DNA of 8,836 bases from contig CATPBV010000011.1 in assembly GCA_955652345.1 (NCBI GenBank), forward strand, positions 1 to 8,836. Reading direction: 5' to 3'. Origin of the DNA: an uncultured Solirubrobacteraceae bacterium (lineage in GTDB: Bacteria; Actinomycetota; Thermoleophilia; Solirubrobacterales; Solirubrobacteraceae). Of this stretch, positions 1-5,250 are shown piece after piece; within the stretch, counting starts at the first letter, position 1, and each line of letters starts with the position of its first letter. The notes beneath the pieces were generated by a model. It saw only the letters and a program-made list of their open reading frames with translations. It was not told where the DNA came from and did no database searches. The position numbers and the translations under genes are program-made.

Positions 1-1
1 G

Positions 2-286
2 GAGACGCTGCCGGGCTGGCCCACTTTTCGGGTGCGCCACAACGCGAAAGAGGGCGACCGAAAGGTCAGGACGCTAGCCGCCCGACTGGGGGTCCGCTTC
101 CGGCGCGGTCACGGCAGCTGTGTGGAGGACTCCTACACGACGTCGATCGGTACGAGATACATCGAGCTCGCGTGTCTGGTGGCGGGCCCGCGCGCGAGCG
201 TCGTGGTCGTGGGCGCCGCGCCCCCGTCGAGCTGGCCGCGCGTTGGGCCGCTGCTCGCGGCCGCGATCTCAGCGTCTATTGCCTGA
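2..286 (+). CDS. C-terminal end of an unrecognised protein (5' truncated by window edge)
   Basis: The reading frame is open from the first bases of the window to a TGA at 284-286, giving at least 94 residues. A GTG at 32 could serve as a start, but the frame continues upstream without a stop and the sequence before it (ETLPGWPTFRV) looks like protein, so I read this as the tail of a longer gene. The end of the protein alternates hydrophobic strands and Gly/Pro turns (IELACLVAGP, ASVVVVGAAPP) and finishes with an Ala-rich helix (VGPLLAAAISASIA), which suggests a compact alpha/beta or beta-sandwich domain. There is one Cys in GHGSCVEDS and another in ELACLV. I do not recognise the family. It converges on the next gene with only 5 bases between stop codons. 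Reality of the frame is fairly likely; function is unknown. Confidence 0.55.
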   Translation, partial: ETLPGWPTFRVRHNAKEGDRKVRTLAARLGVRFRRGHGSCVEDSYTTSIGTRYIELACLVAGPRASVVVVGAAPPSSWPRVGPLLAAAISASIA

Positions 287-291
287 GAGCA

Positions 292-567
292 TCACCAGCC
301 GCCGCGCCACTCGGCGCTTGCGGCGCGCCGCTTGGCCGCGGCCATCCTGGCGTGCTTGCGCTTGTCGAGCCGCCACTGGATGAGTGAGAACACGACGATG
401 ATCGCCGGGAAGAAGATGATCACCAGGAACATCGCGTTCGTGATCACCTGATCGGTCGTCTCGCCGTACCAGCCTTGGCCGCCGCCGGCGTGGGCGTAGG
501 CGGCGGGAGCCACCGCCAGAGCGACGGCCAGCGCAGTCAGGCCAATGGCGATCCGGGCGCGGCGCAC
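292..567 (-). CDS. Small exported single-pass membrane protein, function unknown
   Basis: This 91-residue protein starts at GTG (565-567). Residues 1-25 form a signal peptide: Arg-rich start, hydrophobic core LTALAVALAVA, and an AYA cleavage-like site before HAGGGQGW. A short Gly-rich outer segment (26-41) leads into a strong transmembrane helix at about 42-65 (NAMFLVIIFFPAIIVVFSLIQW). A basic tail follows (RLDKRKHARMAAAKRR) that fits the positive-inside rule. If the signal is cleaved, the mature protein is a type I membrane protein with about 16 residues outside and about 26 inside. It lies 76 bases downstream of the hydrolase gene on the same strand but has its own -10-like box, so it may be transcribed separately. 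No enzymatic motif is visible. The signal-helix-basic-tail order makes the gene convincing; a role in an energy or envelope complex would be a guess. Confidence 0.78.
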   Translation of the reverse strand: MRRARIAIGLTALAVALAVAPAAYAHAGGGQGWYGETTDQVITNAMFLVIIFFPAIIVVFSLIQWRLDKRKHARMAAAKRRAASAEWRGGW

Positions 568-577
568 CTTGCCGGGT

Positions 578-583
578 AGCGTA
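578..583 (-). promoter_or_regulatory. Candidate -10 box (TACGCT) of the small membrane protein gene
   Basis: On the minus strand TACGCT ends 10 bases before the GTG start at 567. It matches the actinobacterial TANNNT -10 pattern and would place the transcript start about 3 bases before the start codon, giving an almost leaderless mRNA. No good -35 hexamer is seen, and there is no clear Shine-Dalgarno (only GGCAAG). Confidence 0.35.
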
Positions 584-593
584 TCCGAACGCC

Positions 594-610
594 AGCCCGT
601 CGGCCGGGCT
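594..610. repeat. Short inverted repeat (6-bp stem AGCCCG/CGGGCT, 5-base loop) in the 568-643 spacer
   Basis: AGCCCG at 594-599 pairs with CGGGCT at 605-610 around the loop TCGGC. It lies between the end of the hydrolase gene and the small membrane gene. It could weakly attenuate read-through or be a regulator site, but no T-tract follows on either strand and short GC-rich stems are common at this base composition. Confidence 0.25.
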
Positions 611-643
611 CGGAATGTCGTGGCGGGGGCGGGGGGTTAAGCG

Positions 644-1504
644 CTACGCCACTTGAGCTGCCCGGCGGTCGCCGACCGCCTCAAGCGCTTTCAGCAGCGG
701 TGGGTTGTACTCCTCAGGGAGCCATCCGATCTCCAGGTGCTTGATCGGAGTCTCGAACACGGTGGCCTTGGCGGCTTGTGCGAGCGCGCGCTGCTTGCTC
801 GGTGGCACGAGCTCGTCGCGAGTTGTCAGCACGACGGCGACGGGTGCCGCGAGCGATCCAAGCCAGGACCGGGAGTCGAAGCGGCCGAGCTCGCGGCCCG
901 CCTCCGCCAGGTCGCGCGCGGAATGGCGCAACAGCTCCGATTGCACCCAGGCGGTGTGCGGCCCTGGCGGGAGACCGAGCTGGCGCAGGCCCGCCCGCCA
1001 GGAGGTCCGGGGGGCCACCGACAGCGTGAGCCCGAGCGCCCCCATCGTCTTGAAGGCGCGCCGGGTGCGCGGGTCCTGCCAGTGCTGGGCGGTTCCGCTC
1101 AGCACGAGCCCTCGTACCACGTCGGGGTGATCGCGCGCGACCAGCTGGGCGATGGCGCCTCCCATCGAGTAGCCGACGACCAGGGCCGGCGCCGCGTCCA
1201 GCGCGCGGAGTGCCGCGGCCGCGTCGGCGGCGCAATCGACGAGCCGGAACGGCGTCAGCGGCCGCAGGCCACGTCCGTGACCACGGTGATCGATCGCGAG
1301 CACCCGATAGCCCGCGTCGCGGACCGTGTCGTAGACGGCCCACCAGTTCAGGTCCGCGCTGGCCATCCACCCGTGGAGCAGCATCACGGGCGGCCCTTCG
1401 CCGCCGGTGTCGCGTAGGAACAGCTCGCCGCGGCCGCGAACCCAGACCGTGCGCGGCGGGGGCATGTCGATGGGGGGCTCGGGGGGCCAGGCCGGGGCGC
1501 TCAC
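644..1504 (-). CDS. Alpha/beta-fold hydrolase
   Basis: This 286-residue protein has the full signature of an alpha/beta hydrolase. An oxyanion-hole motif LLHGW lies at 42-46. The nucleophile elbow GYSMGG (111-116) puts the catalytic Ser at 113. The acid is probably Asp230 in TTRDELVP, and the His is probably His256 in KHLEIGW. Between them, residues about 135-210 form a helical cap. The N-terminal strand pair (VWVRGRGELFLRDTG) is typical of the family. Such enzymes cleave esters, epoxides, lactones or C-C bonds; the substrate cannot be read from sequence. There is no signal peptide, so it is probably cytoplasmic. I chose GTG at 1504 because a TAGCAT box sits 8 bases upstream; ATG at 1534 (10 residues longer) and ATG at 1465 (13 shorter) are alternatives. 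Its start is only 39 bases from that of the divergent ABC-F gene, so the two may be co-regulated. Confidence 0.9.
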   Translation of the reverse strand: MSAPAWPPEPPIDMPPPRTVWVRGRGELFLRDTGGEGPPVMLLHGWMASADLNWWAVYDTVRDAGYRVLAIDHRGHGRGLRPLTPFRLVDCAADAAAALRALDAAPALVVGYSMGGAIAQLVARDHPDVVRGLVLSGTAQHWQDPRTRRAFKTMGALGLTLSVAPRTSWRAGLRQLGLPPGPHTAWVQSELLRHSARDLAEAGRELGRFDSRSWLGSLAAPVAVVLTTRDELVPPSKQRALAQAAKATVFETPIKHLEIGWLPEEYNPPLLKALEAVGDRRAAQVA

Positions 1505-1512
1505 GAACCCGC

Positions 1513-1518
1513 ATGCTA
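1513..1518 (-). promoter_or_regulatory. Candidate -10 box (TAGCAT) of the hydrolase gene
   Basis: TAGCAT on the minus strand ends 8 bases before the GTG at 1504, the spacing expected for a leaderless actinobacterial transcript. If the gene instead starts at ATG 1534, this box would be internal and meaningless, so the call depends on the start choice. No recognisable -35 is seen. Confidence 0.33.
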
Positions 1519-1528
1519 CCCCGCTGCC

Positions 1529-1534
1529 TACCAT
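1529..1534 (+). promoter_or_regulatory. Candidate -10 box (TACCAT) of the ABC-F gene
   Basis: TACCAT ends 9 bases before the ATG at 1544, and there is no Shine-Dalgarno between them. It lies 10 bases from the oppositely directed TAGCAT box, so the two polymerase sites would overlap and could not both be occupied. Confidence 0.35.
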
Positions 1535-1543
1535 GGACCGGCG

Positions 1544-3532
1544 ATGGCCGTGGTGATTGCATCCGACGCCGGCAAGGACATTGCCGGGGAGCCGCTGTTG
1601 CGCAGCGTCTCGTTCAAGCTCGAGCGACGCGACCGGATGAGCCTGTCCGGCCGCAACGGGTCGGGCAAGACCACGCTGCTGCGAATGCTCGCTGGGGAGG
1701 TGGGTATCGACGAGGGCGAGGTGGTGCTCGCCAAGGGCACCAAGATCGCCCTGCACGACCAGCGGCCCCCGCGCGAGCGCGACCTCACGCTCCGCGAGTA
1801 CGTCCTGTCGGGCGCTCGGGAGCTGGTGGCGATCGAGCAGCAGCTGGCAAGCCTCGAGACCGCGATGGCTGGCGGGGCGCACGACGAGGGCACGCTCGGC
1901 CGCTACGCGGACGCCCAGGCTCGGCTCGAGCACGCTGGCGGGTATGGCTGGCGTGAACGCGCCCTCGCGACGCTTCACGGCCTGGGGTTCCGGGATAACA
2001 CCGACCTCGACCGACCGCTTCGCAGCTTTTCCGGCGGCGAGCTGACCCGCGCGTCGCTTGGCCGAGCGCTCGCGGGGGTTCCTGACCTTCTGCTGCTGGA
2101 CGAGCCGACGAACCACCTGGACATCGCGTCGCTCGAGTGGCTCGAGCAGCACCTCGTCTCGCTCGACGCCGCGATCGTGCTCGTCGCGCACGACCGCTGG
2201 TTCCTCGAGGCGGTCGGAACATCGGTGCTCGAGCTCGAAGCCGGAAGCGGCCGGTTCTTCGCGGGACCGTGGCACGTCTGGCGCAAGGAGAAGGCCATCC
2301 GGGAGATTGCCCTGGGGCGAGCGATCGAGCGCCAGCAGGCCGAGATCGAGCATCTCGAACGGTTCGTCACCCGCTTTCGCGCCGGCACTCGCGCCCGCCA
2401 GGCGCAGTCGCGGGCCAAGAAGCTCCAGAAGATCGACCGGATCTCGCGCGACCCTCGTGACGGGGCGGTTCCGCGGTTCGATTTCAAGCCGCCCGAGCGA
2501 AGCGGTCGCGTGGTGTTCGAGCTGTCGGGAGCCGGGATCGCCGTTGCCGACAGGGTCCTCCTGCACGACGCAGAGCTGTGGCTCGAACGCGGCGAGCACG
2601 TCTCGCTGGTGGGGCCTAACGGGGCGGGCAAGACGACGCTGATCGAAGCGCTCGCGGGTCGCCGGGAGGTCGTGGAGCAGCCGCCCGGCGGCACCCGCAA
2701 GGGGCGGGCTCCCAGCCGCGGTGGCGCGGACCGCGCCGCGACGAAGCCTGGGCCGACCGTGTGGGGCAAGCTCCGCACCGGCCACAACGTCAAGATCGGC
2801 TACCTCTCACAGCACGCGGAAGAGCTGTCGACGAGGACCGCCCGCACGGTCCTCGAGGCCACCCAGCACCTGACCGGCCTGCCGCCGAACAAGGCCCGCT
2901 CGCTACTGGGCCGCTTTCTGTTCGGAGGAGCGGACGCGGACAAGCCCCTCGACGGGCTCTCGGGTGGCGAGCGCCGGCGCCTTTCGCTGGCGATCCTCGT
3001 GCAGTCCGGCGCAAACGTGCTGATCCTCGACGAGCCAACCAACCACCTTGATCTGGAGAGCCGGGAGGCGCTCGAGCTCGCGCTCGGCGAATTCGGAGGC
3101 TCGCTGCTGCTCGTCTCGCACGATCGCGCGCTGCTCGACGCGGTGGGGACGCGCACGGTTGCCATCGACGACGCCACCCTGGAGAGCCATCTCGGCGGCT
3201 GGCCAGAGTACGTACGGATCAGGGAGGAGCGCCAGCGGGCCCAGGCCGCCGCGGCAAAATCGCGGCCGCGCACGGCGGCGAAGCCCCGGCCGCGACCCGA
3301 GCGCGCAGCCGCGGGCAAGCCGGCGCGCCAGCGCACCGCCCAGAACGATCAGCGCCGGATCGAGCACGAGATCGAGCAAGCCGAGGCCGCGCTGCGAGCG
3401 ATCGAGGACGAGCTGTCCGACCCGGCCGTATGGGCCACGCCCCAGCACGCCGCCCGCGCGACCGCGCGCCACGAGGCAGCCAAGGCGGTGGTCGACGAGC
3501 TGTACAGCCGCTGGGAGCGCGCCGCCGGATAG
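1544..3532 (+). CDS. ABC-F family ATPase (Uup-like layout, duplicated ATPase with C-terminal coiled coil)
   Basis: This 662-residue protein has two ABC ATPase domains and no membrane helices, the mark of the ABC-F family. These act on ribosomes (translation-state control, rescue of stalls, sometimes antibiotic protection), not in transport. Domain 1: Walker A GRNGSGKT 36-43, signature SGGE 163-166, Walker B LLLLDEP 182-188, His216. Domain 2: Walker A GPNGAGKT 357-364, signature LSGGE 472-476, Walker B VLILDEP 492-498, His526. The linker at about 246-300 is a charged helical hairpin with a basic turn (RFRAGTRARQAQSR), matching the segment that reaches the P-site tRNA. After domain 2 come a Pro/Arg/Ala-rich basic linker (about 565-600) and a coiled coil (about 603-660), as in Uup. 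Domain 2 also has a Gly/Arg-rich insertion at about 377-412. Start ATG 1544 gives the usual N-terminus. Which ABC-F subgroup, and whether it confers resistance, cannot be told. Confidence 0.93.
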   Translation: MAVVIASDAGKDIAGEPLLRSVSFKLERRDRMSLSGRNGSGKTTLLRMLAGEVGIDEGEVVLAKGTKIALHDQRPPRERDLTLREYVLSGARELVAIEQQLASLETAMAGGAHDEGTLGRYADAQARLEHAGGYGWRERALATLHGLGFRDNTDLDRPLRSFSGGELTRASLGRALAGVPDLLLLDEPTNHLDIASLEWLEQHLVSLDAAIVLVAHDRWFLEAVGTSVLELEAGSGRFFAGPWHVWRKEKAIREIALGRAIERQQAEIEHLERFVTRFRAGTRARQAQSRAKKLQKIDRISRDPRDGAVPRFDFKPPERSGRVVFELSGAGIAVADRVLLHDAELWLERGEHVSLVGPNGAGKTTLIEALAGRREVVEQPPGGTRKGRAPSRGGADRAATKPGPTVWGKLRTGHNVKIGYLSQHAEELSTRTARTVLEATQHLTGLPPNKARSLLGRFLFGGADADKPLDGLSGGERRRLSLAILVQSGANVLILDEPTNHLDLESREALELALGEFGGSLLLVSHDRALLDAVGTRTVAIDDATLESHLGGWPEYVRIREERQRAQAAAAKSRPRTAAKPRPRPERAAAGKPARQRTAQNDQRRIEHEIEQAEAALRAIEDELSDPAVWATPQHAARATARHEAAKAVVDELYSRWERAAG

Positions 3533-3563
3533 GTCTGCCGCCGAGGGCATCCAGCCCCGTCTC

Positions 3564-3569
3564 TACACT
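3564..3569 (+). promoter_or_regulatory. Candidate -10 box (TACACT) of the response regulator gene
   Basis: TACACT ends exactly 7 bases before the ATG at 3577. This would put the transcript start at or next to the A of ATG and supports that start over longer in-frame readings. It lies in the 44-base gap after the ABC-F stop, so the regulator can be transcribed separately. No Shine-Dalgarno is present. Confidence 0.45.
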
Positions 3570-3576
3570 GGGCGTC

Positions 3577-4380
3577 ATGACAGCGCCCGTCCGGGTGGCA
3601 CTGATCGACGATGACAGCGGCCTGCTCAAGGTCCTCGAGCGAAGGTTCCAGGCGCTCGGGTGGGAGTGGGAGCTGATCGCCTACCCCGCCGGTGTCGAAG
3701 CGCTGGCGGCGATGCGAATCCACGCGCTGGTCGTCAATCCCGCTCTCACCGGGCTGACGTACTTAGAGCGCGTGTCCGAGGCCCTTCCGCGCCTGGCGTT
3801 GCTCGCATGCGGGCCGCCCGCGCCCGTCGCCGACCGGGTCAGGGCGCTGCGCGCTGGGGGCGATGACTGGATCGCAAAGCCCTGCCATCCGGAGGAGCTC
3901 GTGGCGAGAATCCAAGCGGTCCTGCGCAGGCGCCGCGCCGGCGAGCTTCGCGCCGACGACGCGACGATCGTCGCGGGCGAGCTCGAGATTCGCTCGGATC
4001 GCTTCGACGCGCACGTCGGCGAGCGCAGCGCCGGCCTGTCCCGCAAGGAGTTCGAGCTGCTGCGACAGCTCGCGCTCGCACAGGGCCGCGTTCTGGAGCG
4101 CGAGGACATCTACCAGCGAGTGTGGGGCTACACGATGGTCCGAGGCGATCGCTCCGTCGACGTGTTCGTGCGAAAGCTGCGCCAGAAGCTCGAGCGGCTG
4201 TCGGCCGATTGGCGTTACGTACACACCCATTTCGGCGTCGGCTACCGGTTCGCGGCCGAGCCGGTCGAGCCCGGTGAACTAGCCGCCGGGAACGGTGCGT
4301 CCCGCGAAGCCGAGCGCGCGGTCAAGGCTGAGCGCTCGGCCGCAGATGAGTCGCTTGCCCGCGACCTGGTCACGCTGTGA
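3577..4380 (+). CDS. OmpR/PhoB-type winged-helix response regulator with degenerate receiver
   Basis: This 267-residue DNA-binding regulator has a receiver domain (about 5-118) and an OmpR-type winged helix (about 148-228: LSRKEFELL, VLEREDIYQRVWG, RSVDVFVRKLRQKL, THFGVGYRF). The receiver keeps the acidic cluster Asp11-13 and the invariant Lys101 (AKPCHPEEL). The phospho-acceptor position is Asn54 (LVVNPALTG, where active members have Asp) and the conserved Thr/Ser position is Cys78 (LLACGPP). By family knowledge such pseudo-receivers are not normally switched by phosphotransfer, so activity may depend on dimerisation, ligand or protein partners. A 40-residue charged, Ala/Glu-rich tail (228-267) extends past the wing. 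Start ATG 3577 fits the domain edge and the TACACT box. No histidine kinase is adjacent. The stop overlaps the GTG of the next membrane protein gene (GTGA), indicating translational coupling. Confidence 0.92.
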   Translation: MTAPVRVALIDDDSGLLKVLERRFQALGWEWELIAYPAGVEALAAMRIHALVVNPALTGLTYLERVSEALPRLALLACGPPAPVADRVRALRAGGDDWIAKPCHPEELVARIQAVLRRRRAGELRADDATIVAGELEIRSDRFDAHVGERSAGLSRKEFELLRQLALAQGRVLEREDIYQRVWGYTMVRGDRSVDVFVRKLRQKLERLSADWRYVHTHFGVGYRFAAEPVEPGELAAGNGASREAERAVKAERSAADESLARDLVTL

Positions 4381-4739
4381 CGTCTCGGATGGTCATCCTG
4401 CGCAATGTCGTGATCATCGCCGCGATCGCGGCGGTGGTCGCCCTGGTCCCCGGCGGGGGCCGCGGTGCATCGGTCGCATCACAGGCCGTGTACCTCGTGT
4501 TTCTCGCGACGCTGGGGTGGTTTGCGTCGATCTCCTATCGCCAGCACCGGGTCGCGCTGTACTCGCTCGGTGACCGCAAGCGGACGATCTTGTATGTGGC
4601 GGCCGGCGTGGCGACACTGACCCTGACCGCCACCCACCGGCTGTTCGCGACACCTGCAGGGTCGATCGCCTGGCTCGCGCTGATCGCGGCGTCGGCATAT
4701 GCTGTGTTCGCCGTGATCTGGTCGGCGCGCCGCTACTAG
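4377..4739 (+). CDS. Four-helix integral membrane protein, function unknown
   Basis: This 120-residue protein starts at GTG 4377, whose last two bases plus the next A form the stop of the preceding regulator (4-base overlap); ATG 4389 is a possible alternative. Predicted membrane helices are at about 6-24 (VILRNVVIIAAIAAVVALV), 35-53 (SQAVYLVFLATLGWFASIS), 70-85 (TILYVAAGVATLTLTA) and 96-115 (SIAWLALIAASAYAVFAVIW). The loop between helices 2 and 3 is basic and polar (YRQHRVALYSLGDRKR) and probably cytoplasmic, as are both ends. No catalytic or metal-binding motif is seen, and I do not recognise the family. The overlap with the regulator gene means the two are made together, so a signalling or membrane-sensing partnership is a reasonable but untested inference. 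Confidence 0.8.
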   Translation: MTSRMVILRNVVIIAAIAAVVALVPGGGRGASVASQAVYLVFLATLGWFASISYRQHRVALYSLGDRKRTILYVAAGVATLTLTATHRLFATPAGSIAWLALIAASAYAVFAVIWSARRY

Positions 4740-4772
4740 ACACGGCGCATCCAGCTACCACGGCGCGAGCCG

Positions 4773-5240
4773 ATGCGGCGACGAGCGGAGCTAGCTGGCG
4801 ACTGTTTGATCATCGCGGGTGCGCTCCTGCTGTTCGGGTCGCTGTTCCTCACCTGGAGCCACCAGTTCTCCAGGGCCTTCCTGGCCGAGTGGGGCGCCGC
4901 GCCGGTGCTGTCGGGGGTTCCCCGCAATCCGACGGCTTGGCAGGTCTACTCCGTCGCCGACGTGCTGCTTGTGCTGCTTGCCGTGGCGCTGCCGGCCGTC
5001 GCGCTGGTGGGGGGCCGTCGCGCACGGCTGGTCCTGCTGGCGGCGGCCGGGGTGGCGCTCGCGTTCACGGTGCACGCGCGGAACGAAGCACCGACCAACG
5101 GCGCCGCGTTCTTCCAGCCGATGCTCGGGACGCCCGGCTACGTTCCCAACATGCCGACCGCCGGGTCGGGCGAGTCGGTCGCGATCGTCGCGCTCGGCAC
5201 CGCAATCGTCGGTGTCGTGCTGACGCTCGGAGCCGAGTAA
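4773..5240 (+). CDS. Four-helix integral membrane protein with extracytoplasmic loops, function unknown
   Basis: This 155-residue protein begins 33 bases after the preceding membrane protein gene and is probably in the same operon. Helices are predicted at about 8-27 (AGDCLIIAGALLLFGSLFLT), 60-80 (SVADVLLVLLAVALPAVALVG), 84-101 (ARLVLLAAAGVALAFTVH) and 133-151 (GESVAIVALGTAIVGVVLT). Two outer loops stand out: 28-59, with several aromatics and the WQVYSVADVLL motif leading into helix 2, and 102-132, rich in Asn, Pro and Gly. The N-terminal MRRR and the GGRRAR loop are on the inside by charge. A first helix ending in FLTW, then a loop with WQ and an Asp at the start of helix 2, is a layout I associate with uncharacterised actinobacterial membrane proteins; no function is known to me. 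It converges on the exported protein gene with 10 bases between stops. Confidence 0.82.
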   Translation: MRRRAELAGDCLIIAGALLLFGSLFLTWSHQFSRAFLAEWGAAPVLSGVPRNPTAWQVYSVADVLLVLLAVALPAVALVGGRRARLVLLAAAGVALAFTVHARNEAPTNGAAFFQPMLGTPGYVPNMPTAGSGESVAIVALGTAIVGVVLTLGAE

Positions 5241-5250
5241 CGCCCGCGTA

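Noticed and set aside
1210..1956. A 248-residue plus-strand frame across the hydrolase/ABC-F junction
   Set aside because: It spans antisense hydrolase sequence and out-of-frame ABC-F sequence and is mostly Arg/Ala/Gly with no motif; a shadow frame.
644..2785. A 713-residue minus-strand reading frame that would fuse a long N-terminal region to the alpha/beta hydrolase
   Set aside because: The part upstream of about 1534 lies antisense to the well-supported ABC-F gene and has low-complexity Arg/Leu-rich composition. Only the hydrolase part is a real protein, starting near 1504.
3430..3576. Longer start for the response regulator at 3430
   Set aside because: The extra 49 residues lie inside the out-of-frame ABC-F 3' end and are Arg/Pro-rich. 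The receiver domain begins right after ATG 3577, and a -10 box fits that start.
5226..5237. CTCGG-AG-CCGAG inverted repeat at the end of the second membrane protein gene as a terminator
   Set aside because: The stem is only 5 bp with a 2-base loop, so it cannot fold as drawn, and no T-run follows.
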